DNA of 64,000 nucleotides from Hypholoma sublateritium FD-334 SS-4 (Eukaryota > Basidiomycota > Agaricomycetes > Agaricales > Strophariaceae). The number at the start of each line of letters is the position of its first letter. Position 1 is the stretch's first letter. Made by a program: the position numbers and the translations under genes. The stretch lies in assembly GCA_000827495.1 (NCBI GenBank), contig KN817562.1:135899-199898 (forward strand), read 5' to 3'. This document shows positions 1 to 11,657 of the stretch, piece after piece. The notes below the pieces were generated by a model. That model saw only the letters and a list, made by a program, of their open reading frames with translations. It was not told the origin of the DNA and ran no database searches.

Positions 1-1150
1 TGCAGCAGCACCCGAGAGAGAGTAGCTCGCTCTGGCGCCGCTGTGCGAACTGCCTGTGAAAGATGTAGTTAGATCTAACATTGTACGGTTTACGATGCAC
101 CCAAGTCCAAAACTACCTTGTCGCACAGCGACGCCTTGATGTCGCAGAAAGCATTGGAGAGTGGCGGGGTGGTCAGCAACGAGGAACCTGCGCAAGTGAC
201 AAGGCCCACACTCTGCAATTGCGGCCAGGGGCACAACACTTCAAGATCCGGCATGGCCAAGATGAGACGTGCTGTACCCCGGACAAGCAAAGAGTCGCGC
301 GGGCTGCGCAGCGTTGCAAGGACCAAGGTTGAGGGGTGCAGGAAGGGTAGACGAAGTGAAAAGACCACGTCACTGCCACGTGATATCCGGGCCGGGCCAG
401 TTCTCGCGCAAAGTGAACTTTTGTAGCATTTGCAGTAGATCATGATGCATTTAATGCCGCCCATCGCGGCGCTGGAAGCGTCGCCGCCCCTCATGAACCC
501 TATCTGCGGCCAAAAAGTAGCAAGCCCGCCTTCCCCACCCATTGCTACTCAAGCACATGAATCACCCGTCGCCGCCGCCGCCCATCGTGAACACTACACC
601 AGACACGCGTCTAAACCGGAGGGCTGCAGCGCGCATGTTCAAGATCTGCAGCTGGGTCGTTACATACGTAAGCCCGTGCTCTGCCTCTTTATTCGCGCCG
701 CTCACTCGTATGCGGTCGGCGCACTATGCGCATGGGATTCGACACCGACGGCGCAGATGAGTCGGGCGTTGGCGAGTGCATCATGAAGTTGACGTCGTCT
801 GCGTCCGACACACGCATCTGGGTCTGGGTGCGGGTTATGGTGATGGGAGTAATTGGCGGCATGCGGCGTATCATAGGTGAGCCAGTGACGTGGTGGTCCA
901 GTGGCGGTGGAATGAAGGCAGGGCTGTACTCGGACGCAGGAGACGAACGCTGAAAAGTGTCGGCATGCTGGAGGTGCTAGTGTTCATGGAGATATCATTG
1001 CCAGACTTTGTGTGTTTGCAGTGTATTGAATATAATGAGAAAAGCCTACAGCAAGAGTACGCGCCAATTTTAAGCCAAAAATAGAAAGCACGCACTCGGC
1101 GAGGTTTGGGTACAAAATTACGCGCTCGGCCCTGTCTCCTCTTCACCACG
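1..1150. other. No supportable gene
   Basis: Reading frames in both directions overlap one another, and none has a recognisable domain or a splice-consistent structure. This is the 5' flank of the integrase gene. A TTG-initiated extension of that gene from 1106 exists, but the first ATG is at 1151. Confidence 0.5.
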
Positions 1151-2805
1151 ATGACTTCAACCCCCAATGAAACCGATGATGTACAACTCTTGCTGCTTCA
1201 CTGCGGGGAAATTCTCAAAGAGGCTCGCTTTATACTATCATCCATCCCAAATGTAGACGAATCAAGTGTTGAGGGAATCCTTCGAAAGATGCATTCTGTC
1301 CATCAAATTTTAGAAAAATTGGAAGATCCATGGATAACAAAGGCCAGTATCGACGGGTTGATTTCCCTCGTACTTGATGTCTCAGCCCCACTTCAAGTAT
1401 GGCTCGACACTCCCCGTCCCAGCTACCAACCACCCCGATGTCCACAAACTCCAGGTCGAGGCCGGCCCCGCTATGATATCGACCTTGATCGGGCAGCTGA
1501 GTTACACGACATGGAACTGTCCTGGCAACAAATAGCTTTGGCTATGGGGATCAGTAGGCAAACACTGTACAACCGCTTTGTCGCGAGTGGTCGATCCACA
1601 GCACGAAGACCATTTACAGACATATCTGACGACGACCTCAATACACTTGTGATTGACATTGCACGCCAACATCCACTCTCAGGATCTGTGGTCATGCGGG
1701 GCCATCTGGAGTCCATTGCAGTTCATGTCTCCCTAAACCGAGTGAAGGAAAGTCTTCGGACAGTGGATCCTATTGGTGTTAGCCTTCGGTGAGCTTCATA
1801 TCTTCTCATAGCCGCTACATCATTACTAAACTATGTATTGTAGCTGGAGTACAGCAATCAAACGCCGTGTATACAAAGTTCGGGGAAGTAACGCCCTCTG
1901 GCACCATGATGGAAATGAAAAGTTGCGACCCTGGGGTTTTTACGTCCATGGATGCATTGATGGCCACTCGCGCCTTGTGATATACCTGAAATGCTCCAAC
2001 AACAAGAAAGCTCGAACTGTAGAACAATTCTTCACAATTTCTGTGGGTGTCTATGGATGGCCGAGCCGCATCAGAGGAGATTTTGGGACCGAGAACAACG
2101 GAGTAGAAAGGAAAATGATTGCGAAGTGGGGTGAGCGCCATCGGGCTTATCTGCGTGGAAGGTAAGCAGTATATGTATCACTGCCTTGGTAACTTTACTA
2201 ATAAAAACAAATCTAGATCAATTCATAATGTTCGGATAGAAAGGCTTTGGCGTGATGTCCGGCGGGACACCCTGGAATTCTTTCGAACAATATTCCTCCA
2301 TCTCGAGAAAATCGGCCTCCTTGATATGGAATCCGATGTACATCGTGTATGCCTGTTTCTCACCTATCACCATCGCATTCAACACTCTCTCGATGAAACT
2401 GTTGCTTCATGGAACCTCCACAAGGTCAGAACAGCTGGGAACAAGACACCTCTCGCCCTGTACCAGCTTAGCCGTGAGAAAGCGATCAATCAAGGATACT
2501 GGACGGGTGATCCAGGAGACAATGTAGAGTCTGTTAGAGACAGCTATGGGGAAGATCCAAATGAAGGATTCTCCCCTGCGGACGAGCTTGCAGCCGACCC
2601 TCAGGCAGCAGATTATCGTGACTTTGAAAGTGACATAGAGATGGAGCGCGAGGCAGGTATATTTGTGAACGATGATGAAGAAATACGGGCAGCAAAGGAG
2701 TGTCTTGATGGATATGAATTTGAAGCTGATGATGGAAACTTTGGGATAGATATATATTGTAATTCTGTAGCCTGTCTAACAGCTCTCATGTACCCAGAAG
2801 TCTGA
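1151..2805 (+). CDS. Integrase-core (DDE) transposase-like protein, three exons, intact
   Basis: Exons 1151-1788, 1844-2161 and 2217-2805 join in frame to 514 residues. Both introns have GT-AG ends and phase 2. Residues about 115-155 form a helix-turn-helix-like segment (ELSWQQIALAMGISRQTLY). The rve-type RNase H fold follows with all three acidic positions visible: Asp in GCIDGHSR, Asp in RGDFGTEN and Glu in VRIERLWRD. The C-terminal tail is strongly acidic. Integrase-core proteins of this type are abundant in basidiomycetes and behave as mobile-element genes that cut and join DNA. It is followed by the motif array at 2836-3063. I see no LTR, gag or reverse transcriptase, so a DNA-transposon relative is more likely than a retroelement integrase. 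The open frame and intact triad suggest a recent or still functional copy. The terminal repeats of the element are not resolved. Confidence 0.85.
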
Positions 2806-2835
2806 TAGCAACATGTGTAATAAATTGACATGACA

Positions 2836-3063
2836 TGTGCAAAAAAAGATGATTGCTACTTGTGCAACTATTTTCAACATATGCAATTTTTTTTGTAAAT
2901 ATATAGAACTTGTTGAGAACGTGTCAAGACCTTGTGTACATTTCTGAAATTAGCTTGCGTAAAATCTCTGGGCGATTGCACAATTTACCATCCTACTATT
3001 CTCTACATGTGTCAAATATTTACATGCGCGAAAATTCATTTGATATGCGCTAAAAAATGCAAT
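2836..3063 (+). repeat. Degenerate TGYGCAAA-like motif array, spacing about 20 bp
   Basis: Variants such as TGTGCAAA (2836), TGTGCAAC (2861), ATGCAATT (2881), GTGTCAAG (2921), TGCGTAAAA (2956), TTGCACAA (2975), TGTGTCAAA (3008), TGCGCGAAAA (3025) and TGCGCTAAAA (3045) recur with spacings near 20 bp just after the integrase gene. This resembles subterminal transposase-binding repeats of DNA transposons. A mirrored array upstream of the gene is not clear. Confidence 0.5.
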
Positions 3064-3482
3064 ACTTTTTTTACAGTATAACCGCCATAAAATTACCACT
3101 GGAAAACAGCCACAAAACGGAATATATTTCCCTCTCGTCTCGACGCTCGTTGACTAAACAATTTCCCAACCACCACACGCCTGTTTATAGTATGCTCAAA
3201 AGTATTCGGCGCTTCTTTTACTACCTGTCACAGGAAGCTCCGTATAGTCCTGAACTGCAGACGCAACAGGCTGGTCTGACACAGCAACCTGGTCAAGGAG
3301 GATATAATTAATTTCCAACATCCCTCCATTGGCCGGCAAATTTCTCCGCACAGTGCATAGGTATTCGAAGCCTTATTATGCTTATCATATATTTTATTGA
3401 GTATTACTTTGGACAACCTGCGTTACGAAGGAGCAAGCGGGACAAAGTTACGGAAATATGCAGAAAGTTCTCAAGTTAACTT

Positions 3483-3610
3483 GTCCGTGAAAGCTAAGTA
3501 AGTAAAGCTAGCTTGTGTGAAGAAGCTAAGTAAGTAAAGTTAACTTCTGCGTGAAAGTTAAGTAAGTAAAGCTAACTTGTGAGTGAAATCTAAGTCAGTT
3601 AAGTTAACTT
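3483..3610 (+). repeat. Four tandem 32-bp repeats, left end of the large element
   Basis: Units 3483-3514, 3515-3546, 3547-3578 and 3579-3610 are each exactly 32 bp. Each has a GTGAAAG-like start, a TAAGTAAGTAAAG-like middle and ends in GCTAACTT or GTTAACTT. A partial unit (AAGTTAACTT) precedes them. The reverse complement of 15241-15290 contains the same frame, GTGAAAG, 13 bases, GCTAACTT, so the two loci are inverted relative to each other. Confidence 0.8.
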
Positions 3611-4670
3611 ATTGATGCACTACAGACTCCATGTACATATGAAGTGCATCCGACCCACACATCTAATGAAAGCGGGACGGTCGCACATGAGATTCACACG
3701 GCCGCAAGATCTCTGTTCTGGATGAACAGTACCAATACAGCTGCCCATAAGCACGAGATACCCAAATGAATGATTGGAATCTGTTAAGGTGTCTCTGAAG
3801 AGCGCATTCTTAGATTTTCTAATAATACTGGTCCCTATGGGTCGAGCTACAACATGAATTAGCATCACAGACACCCGGGAGGAGGGTCACACGACTTTGA
3901 GTTTGCGTACACCTCTAAGATCTGTACTTCCAAGTACAGCTTCCGATAGACACCGGCTGCTCAATCAAACTACTAGAACCTATTGAGGTGGTTGTAATTA
4001 GTAGATACTATTAATTTCATATAATACTGGTTCATAGGGGATGGGCTACAACATGAATTAACACAAGAGTGGGCATTAAAGCGGCTCAAGAGGTCGCGCG
4101 AGCTGGTTATAAATTTCATGACGTGCTCCAGCCATCTTGACAATCATTTCTGTTAGTCTACATGCTGGACTACATATATAGCTCACTGGAGAAGTTGGCC
4201 CATCTGCATTGCAGATATCGCGCTCTCATTATGGTGGAAATTGGTTGTGAGAACATATAGTACACAAGTTAAATTGTCAAAGCGAAATGTCGGAAAACTA
4301 GAAAGTACATAATCAGCTAAGTCCATAAACGGGAGCCATTTTCCCATGATTAGGACAATGATTATGACGTTTTTCGTGATCACTTCGACCCTACCAATAA
4401 TCAGACTACGTGGGGTCTGATTAGAGCGTGCCGGTCCTGATCACGCGATTAGATTGCATGATCAGATTTTCTATAAATAGATATTAATACACATTGACTG
4501 AATCTGAAATCGCCTAAGATTTGTTTCTGAATCTATCAGAATCACAATGGCAAATATATCTATTAGGTGAAGGCTCTGCAAACAGGCATCCCATAAGAAC
4601 AATGTCACACTTGAAAACCAAACATATTCAAAATATATGATGAGCAAATTGCAGTGCACGATCAGATGTG
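3611..4670. other. Non-coding left arm of the large element
   Basis: No gene is supportable. A direct repeat of about 48 bp, sharing GCTACAACATGAATTA, occurs at about 3821-3868 and 4019-4066. The TGATCA cluster begins at 4377. Confidence 0.55.
4377..4464. repeat. TGATCA palindrome cluster, left side
   Basis: Exact TGATCA occurs at 4377, 4438 and 4459, with near-matches AATCAG, CTGATTAG and CGATTAG between them. Seven exact copies of the same hexamer cluster at 15024-15142 on the other side of the element. Confidence 0.55.
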
Positions 4671-5066
4671 TTACATCTTCAACTTGGCCATTTCCATCTG
4701 CAGCTTCTCCATTTCGGCCTTCAATCCTGCAATGTCACTTTGAGCTTGCGCGACCGCCTGACAAGATACTAATGCGTGAGATAAACTGCAACTGATAATA
4801 GCTCATAGTAATACCTCTTGTAATGATTGCTCGATGACCACATCAATCAGCGGTGACAAAGTAGTGAGGACAGCGGAATCTATTACACTCCGGCGCCGCG
4901 GGGTAGTGGAACCATCCGTTGCTGCGTCGTCAGTTCCATTTTGAAGGCGTGTGGGCGTGGAGTCCGGATTGGGAGGCGGAACAGCCACGCTGGATGTAGC
5001 CATGCCGGCCCGACGCACAGGGATGTCGACGAGAGGGTACTCAGAAGACGTGCGGAAGAGTGGCAT
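4671..5066 (-). CDS. Small Pro/Ser/Thr-rich protein with C-terminal coiled coil
   Basis: Exons 5066-4815 and 4757-4671 join in phase 0 across a 57-base GT-AG intron to give 112 residues. The N-terminal 60 residues are rich in Pro, Ser and Thr and look disordered. The last 28 residues have hydrophobic heptad spacing (IAGLKAEMEKLQMEMAKLKM), which predicts a coiled coil for self-assembly or pairing. I do not recognise the family. It lies inside the candidate large transposon, on the opposite strand to the transposase, so it may be an accessory protein of the element. The alternative is a captured host gene. The clean splice and the heptads are the main support that it is real. Confidence 0.55.
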
Positions 5067-6574
5067 ATTATTCGAGTGGGGTGGTCCGTGATTGAACTTG
5101 TGGTATTTATGGGAAACAATACAATGACATGTGTTGTAGCCTCGTGGAGTGAACGGTATATTAAATGCGCTGACAGCAACGGCCCTGGTCTTTAAGACAG
5201 TGCTTGATACGCATACAGACGTATTATACACTGCTGCTGCAGCACACATGCGCACACTCGCACACGGCACTCTGCATACGCGAACACAATGCTGCGCATA
5301 CACGTGACACGCGGAGAAATATCATGCTGCCGGACAATAGCACATTGGCCTGTTATTGTTACTGCAACGCGGTATTAGCTACGCGAGAACGCCGCAAGGC
5401 AGACAGACCCTTTGCACGTCAACCAAATAGCTCAGTTATTAAATATTATGCGCAGCACACCCTCTCGCAAGCGTCTCTTCAGCTGCCAGCGGCGGCGGGG
5501 GGCGTCCATCGCGCAGCCTGCGGGCATCGAGACATCACTGCCTCATTCCCAAAAATTATATTATTTTTACTCCTAAAAGATGTCGCATAAGCACCGTGCC
5601 GTCGTGAATTGACTGATGAGGGTAATACACGGCGTCCTTGAATACGGAAAAGGTTAGTCCAGCATTTGTTCCTCGCGCGTCGCAGTCACTTCTGCAGCAT
5701 GGGCACAGCGGCGCGTGAATCCCCGGACCTTCCTCAGGCCTGGAGGTGGGATTTCCATAAAATTAGGAGACGACAATTTATGACGCGTGCCATTGTACAT
5801 TCCTAAAGTATATTAGGAGCCCGTGTCAATGCGGCGAAGCAGGTGCAGATGAGAAGTGCCCACGGCGTTCGACATATGTCTGGCCGTATGCAGCACATGG
5901 TGTAGTAATAATAAGAATGTTCATCGCGTCGGTGAAGGCATGGCCGCAGCGGTCACTCTAAGCAATGATTCAGAGGCGCAGCGCGCATTCCCCAACATGT
6001 CATCGCATTGTTTACTTGCGTCCCCGAGAAGCTATCTTTTGAGAAGTTGAAGGTCAGCGCATAATTGCACAGAATTAAGATGCGCCTGTCAGTCTAAGAG
6101 TCAGTTTTTCCTAGCTTGATCAGTAATAGTTTACATTTATTTCATTGTGCACGTCCTCTGAATTTTGCTCGCGTACTAATCATGACATTAACACGGGCAA
6201 TGCTAGATCTAAATAGATTCAGAAAGCTTGAATACAGTCAGTCTATTAAGAAGTCTAAGTGCGATTCTACTGTTCAATATACAAATCTATTGCGCATTTC
6301 GGCTCTCTGAACAATGGCCAACTCAGAGAGCATATTCTAGAGCCATTTGAGATGTTATTGGTGTAGAAAAGTACATCTTCTATCGTACTAGAAGTGAGAG
6401 AAGTATTTTTTAGCATTGTCAAACTGTCCGTCGAGAACCTAGATCATCTCCTAGAGGTTTTTAGAAGCTCTGTGTCGTATTTCTAGTTCAAAAGGTATAA
6501 CAACATGCTAAAGCTCAAGATGTATAAAATGAACAGACATTTGGCAGTAGTAATAATCAATACAACACTCCAAT
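5067..6574. other. Non-coding stretch between coiled-coil gene and transposase
   Basis: No frame here has a domain or a convincing splice structure. The 5' leader of the transposase gene lies at its right edge. Confidence 0.45.
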
Positions 6575-9500
6575 ATGTCCAACCGACTTCCAACACTAGC
6601 CACTCGAGACTGCCGCTACTGCGGTAAAACTCTGCGTGCAAGGGGTATAACATCTCATGAGACGCGATACTGCCCGCACCGCCCAGCAGTTCAAGTAGAC
6701 GAGCAAGTAGCAAGAGGTGCTCAAGCAAATCACGAAGAAGCAATCGCAGGATTTATTCTACAGACAGACGCTGGTGCAGGTGTGCCGATACTCTCAGAAC
6801 TAATTGACATTCAATCTAGACTAATACACAAATATTTTAGGGACAGGGCCGCTGTTCGCTGCATTAGCTTCCGATGTCCCCTCTACCTCGGGACGTACAA
6901 GAATCAATCGCGGTCAAAGCAATAATATTACTGAAGACGAGATTACTTCCGATGTTGGTGTTGATGACTTACAGTTAGAAGGTACTTTTGATATCATTCC
7001 TATGGCTGTTTTACTAATGCTAGGCTAATATTCTCGTTATAATAAACAGAGTCTGATGAGGCCGGGCATATCAATGCCGATCACCCACAATCTACGGCGG
7101 AATATGGCGGTGAGGCAGAAGCCAACAGTCCAGAGTCAGTCACAACTGCTACCCTGGACGACATCAAGATCATCTATCACCCTTCGTCAAACCGACAGAC
7201 CGATAACTACAGCTTTGAATTCTATTGCAGTGGGCCAACGGAACAGACTGAAAGCACCGACGTTGATCCTGCTAATAGTTCCGGGACGTCAATGGGGCCC
7301 GATTCCAATAAGCGCCCGTGGCACCCATTTCCCACGCGCACTGACTTCAAGCTTGCAGAAGTGATGCTCGACGCTCATTTAAACCGGGGACAAATCGAGA
7401 GAATTTTATCCATTATATGGAAGGCAATGAACGGGTCCAAAAACTCCAATGAGGCAACCGACAGAGTCACCATCCAGAACACAGCCGACTTGGACAACAT
7501 CTGGGACCACGCGCTTAGGGCGCGAGCAACCGGGGTATTTAATTTATTGACTCTTGAAGCGTATACATTACTGATTGTATTATCTGTACATTAGTTTGAG
7601 AAGCGTACATTCTCTGTTGCGTACAAACAGCAGAATCTAGTTTACGATGTTTGGTTGCGGCCACTCTGGAGCTGGTGCCGAGAACTTCTTTCAGACCCAG
7701 TCCTCGTCAACGAGTTCCAGTGGCATGCAGAGAAGCTATACAAGTACAATGGGAGGATATTCGAGAGATTTATAGATGAGCCCTGGACCGCAAACCTTTG
7801 GTGGATTGCTCAGGTACGTCAAATTCAACTCTTCTCAATAACCTTTCTCTAATTCAATGTTATTACTTTTATCTTTCAAAATGATAGGATAATCTTCCGC
7901 CAACAGCATCACCTTTTTTTATCATCCTTTACGCAGATAAGACTCGGTTATCATCCTTTGGGACTGAGAAAGGATATCCCGTACTTGCTCGTTGTGCAAA
8001 TTTACCAGTCTCAATCCGGAACGGAGAAGGCCCTGGAGGAGGTCGTCTTGTTGGGTGGTTACCTATTGTGCGCATTTTTATTTTATTAATTCACCTGTTA
8101 TTAATTTACTATTACTTTAGCCGGAATCCCAAGAGGATGCGAGCAATACGGGGAAGAAGGATTTTGTCAATGTGAAAAGAACCGTGTGGCACACAGCATT
8201 CTATGAGATTGTCCGATCAATCGAGCAGTACACAGAATTGGGAACTTCGGTTCTGTGCGGAGATCAAGTAACGCGTCATATATTTCCGCGTGTTTTAATT
8301 ATATCTGCCGATTACGAAGAGCAGTAAGTAAATTGCCTTCTAAACTATCTTGAAATTGTATGTAATATTTATTGATTCTACAGATCGATGATTACATGCA
8401 TACGGGGTGGAGGGAGTAACCATCCGTGCCCAATTTGCCTTATCCACAGAGACAACATCCCAGATCTTCCTCATGATGCCAATTCAGACGAATGTCGTCT
8501 GTGGACTACTGCCAACATGCAAGAAATTTATAATCAGGCTCAAGCAATCAATAACAAAAAAGAGAGAAATGCGCTCCTGCGTGACCATGGTTTGCGAGAA
8601 GTAGAGGTCTGTTTAATTTAAGCTGATTAATAATTGATAATAGACTGACGGCCCTATTTCTACTACTACTGCAGAATGTCTTCTGGCACTTAATGGGGAT
8701 GGACGTATACAATGCTGTGTCATGGGATCGGCTGCACGCTTACCACGGTGGCTTATTCTCTGATCACTTATTGGAGGAACTGAAGGATGTGATTGAAGAA
8801 TCGCGTGGGCGTAAGATGGCAGTTGCTATTGATGACGCGTAAGTCCAAATGTTGGCTTTAGTATCACTACAACCCATCATATGCATGTCAATTTTGATAC
8901 GAGAATATTATCCTGCAGCCTTTCGCATATTCCTTCCTGGAGTGGATTGAATCATTTTACCAAACTGAAGGCAACTGGAGAATTTGCGGATGGAACAAAA
9001 TATGAAGACCTTTCTAAGGCAAGTTTCGGAAAATCTGGGCGCTTATTATGATTAGTAATAATATTAGGTCATATTATTTGCCGCCCAGCATGTTCTTTCA
9101 GAACATGGTGGATCAAAACGGGAATATATATTGATGAAACTTATCCAAAGTTATCTCGAATTGGATATGTATGCCGGTCTCACTGTTCACACGGAATTGA
9201 CAATTGCTGCAGGTGAAGCTGAACTGCAAACATTTGGGAACATTCTACGGGTACATCTTTACCGTTTAAATATTACATCATTACACTCACTGGCACACCA
9301 ATTCATATATTCAGGAATATCAAGTTGTCCATCCGGATAAGTCCTGGGATTTTCCGAAGGCACACACACATGAGCACTTGTTCCAGGATATCCGAAACAA
9401 GGGAGCAACCAGGAATTACAATACAAAACCGAGCGAGAAGGCCAATGGTCCATTGAAGAAGTATTACCAAAGGCACACAAACTTCAAGGACGTCGCAAAG

Positions 9501-10207
9501 CAGGTCAGTCTTTATTATGAGGAGCAGACAACAGAATTATTAGCTTTTGGACTGACTTGTTTATTGTTATGCTTATTTTTATATTAATAGGTCCTTCGCG
9601 TAAGCGAAATGGATCTGGTATCTACAATGATTCGCACAGATATTTCCATTTTTGATGATGCTACTGAACTCCAAAATGCAGCAGACACGACGCCTCAAGA
9701 CAACGAGGAGTCTGACGAAACCGAAGCCTTATCGCCACGGATCATTCACGGATCACCGCTTGCTCCGTGCACACTTTCTAAGCTTGAACTCGATCATTCC
9801 GATGACGCCGCTTTCAGAAATGCTAGGCGCAAGCTATCAAGTGCACTTGCCGCTTTGTTAAATATTGCGCGAGTGACCTTGAAGGCCTCAGATACGGTGA
9901 GATGAATCATTAACAAACTTGAATTAATGTGTCAGGTTCTCTAAAACATGTACGATGCGGCTGACCAAATTAGTTAATAGATCATTCCAATTCAAACGAT
10001 CAAAACATATTTCACATCCGTAGTCGACTGGTCCACCAGCTGCAACATCCTCCGCGCAAACCCAAATTTCCATCACAAGCCAAGATTTGACTACGCACTC
10101 GTCAAAGTCCACGGAAATCAATGTATTTTTGTCCAAATACTGTACATGCTCCGTATCACATACAAAGATCAGGACTACCACATGGCTCTCATACTACCAT
10201 TCGACAT

Positions 10208-10392
10208 TGACAAAAGTTGTTAAGTAAGCGACGCCTGTGCGCACATGCGGCTGACGTGCGCATGCAGCAAGGCAGCTCATTTATATAGCTCGTATGTATG
10301 GTAGTTACTTCCCCACGCGTTTGGACGGGTATATTCGATATACAGCTTTTCTGGCTTGTTGCACGTCCGGGCCCCATCTCTGAAAAGCTACA
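10208..10392 (+). repeat. 5' LTR (185 bp)
   Basis: It starts TGACAAAAG and ends AAAGCTACA. It differs from the 3' LTR at four positions. At each one this copy has T or A where the other has the C or G of a CpG. Confidence 0.92.
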
Positions 10393-10547
10393 CAAACGCG
10401 TTTATCTATACCTCGTCTGGTTGGCTGGCTGTCTGTTGGTTGGTTGGTTGTTGGCTGGTTGGTTGGTTGTCATTCACTTCTCGCTTTATTTCTGCCTCGT
10501 CGTTCTCGCTCTATTATAATCTCTCTACTGCTATCTACGTCCGCGGG

Positions 10548-11414
10548 ATGTCTACCGACGAGAACCGGACGCTATCTGCACACTTCCCACGGCTTAACGA
10601 GACGAATTACTCCGAATGGTCGATCCGAATGGAAGCGCAATTGGTCCGCCTAGGTCTCTGGGATCAAGTCGTCTGCGATGTCGAGCCCACAACACCGGAA
10701 GACGATGCAAAGGCAAAGGACACATGGCTGAAGAAACGGAAGGCGCCCAAAATGGCAGAGGCTCGTGCCGAGATTATTTTGCGTGTCGAAGACTCGCAAC
10801 TTGCGCACATGCGGAGCCGAGACCCGATGGAGATATGGAATGCGCTCGCTCGCTTGCACATTGCACGTGGTTTCGCGACTCGCCTTGCATTACGTCGGGG
10901 CTTCCTGCGGCTGGTGAAAGGGAATGATGAACGGATGGCGGCATGGATTGGAAGGGTGAAGGCGTTTTCGTTTCGGTTGCAGGACGTTGGAGTGGAGGTG
11001 ACAGATGAAGACCGTATTTTGGCGCTGACGAACGGCCTAGACAAGACCTACGAGGCGTTCCTGATTTCGCTTGATGCCACTCCGCCGGAACTGCTATCTC
11101 TAGGACACGTGACTGATCGCTTGCTGAACGAGGAAACGGGCCGGGAAAATCGTGCGGCTATGAACTCGGGTGAAACGGCGTTCTACGCAGCGCGCGGTAA
11201 TCATTTGGGTAGTGGTCAAGGTGGTGGACAGAGCAGTGGTGGTCCCCCAGTGTGTTGGCATTGCGGAAAGGCTGGTCACATCAAGGCGTTTTGCAGGGAA
11301 GAACCGGTTAACGGCGGCCCGAGCGCGGAGCGATCCGAGCGGGAGAAGAGCTACTATGTAGCAAGCACCCAACTGCGCGATCTTGGTGAACGGACGGTTG
11401 GGACTCTGTATTGA
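10548..11414 (+). CDS. Copia-type Gag polyprotein
   Basis: The frame from the ATG at 10548 encodes 288 residues without a break. Residues 1-30 (LNETNYSEWSIRMEAQL) match the start of Copia Gag, and the middle is a helical UBN2-like Gag domain. A CCHC zinc knuckle (CWHCGKAGHIKAFC) lies near residue 240, the nucleic-acid-binding site of Gag. The stop comes about 35 residues after the knuckle, where a full Copia polyprotein would continue into protease. The upstream 64 codons in the same frame have a low-complexity leader and no natural ATG context, so I chose 10548. The intact frame suggests the protein is still made and may package the element RNA. Confidence 0.88.
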   Translation: MSTDENRTLSAHFPRLNETNYSEWSIRMEAQLVRLGLWDQVVCDVEPTTPEDDAKAKDTWLKKRKAPKMAEARAEIILRVEDSQLAHMRSRDPMEIWNALARLHIARGFATRLALRRGFLRLVKGNDERMAAWIGRVKAFSFRLQDVGVEVTDEDRILALTNGLDKTYEAFLISLDATPPELLSLGHVTDRLLNEETGRENRAAMNSGETAFYAARGNHLGSGQGGGQSSGGPPVCWHCGKAGHIKAFCREEPVNGGPSAERSEREKSYYVASTQLRDLGERTVGTLY

Positions 11415-11462
11415 TTTCGGGATGTCTGTTCGAGGGGGTGCGTCCATGTGCGCCCTAGTTGT

Positions 11463-11472
11463 CGAGGGGGTG
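11463..11472 (+). promoter_or_regulatory. Polypurine tract of the LTR element
   Basis: CGAGGGGGTG lies directly before the right LTR, where plus-strand priming occurs in LTR elements. The same CGAGGGGGTG also occurs about 32 bp upstream (about 11430), so the tract region is duplicated. Confidence 0.6.
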
Positions 11473-11657
11473 TGACAAAAGTTGTTAAGTAAGCGACGCC
11501 TGTGCGCACATGCGGCTGACGCGCGCATGCAGCGAGGCAGCTCATTTATATAGCTCGTATGTACGGTAGTTACTTCCCCACGCGTTTGGACGGGTATATT
11601 CGATATACAGCTTTTCTGGCTTGTTGCGCGTCCGGGCCCCATCTCTGAAAAGCTACA
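11473..11657 (+). repeat. 3' LTR (185 bp)
   Basis: It has the same length as the 5' LTR and four differences from it, all transitions. It is followed by the target duplication GACAT at 11658-11662. It contains TTTATATAG, which could act as a TATA element for the LTR promoter. Confidence 0.92.

Larger units (their letters stand above)
10208..11657 (+). mobile_element. Gag-only LTR retroelement (TR-GAG-type), nested in Plavaka transposase
   Basis: Two 185-bp LTRs (10208-10392 and 11473-11657), each starting TG and ending CA, flank a 1080-bp interior that holds one gag frame and no protease, integrase or reverse transcriptase. The 5-bp sequence GACAT at 10203-10207 is repeated at 11658-11662 as a target-site duplication. 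Removing one copy and the element restores the transposase reading frame. A polypurine tract (GAGGGGG) ends just before the right LTR. A TTGG-rich microsatellite (about 10420-10470) sits in the leader. This matches terminal-repeat retrotransposons with a GAG domain, non-autonomous elements described in plants. It must have used enzymes from a full element elsewhere. Confidence 0.9.

Noticed and set aside
3483..3610. CRISPR-like array
   Set aside because: The units are directly adjacent tandem repeats with no spacers, in a fungal genome.
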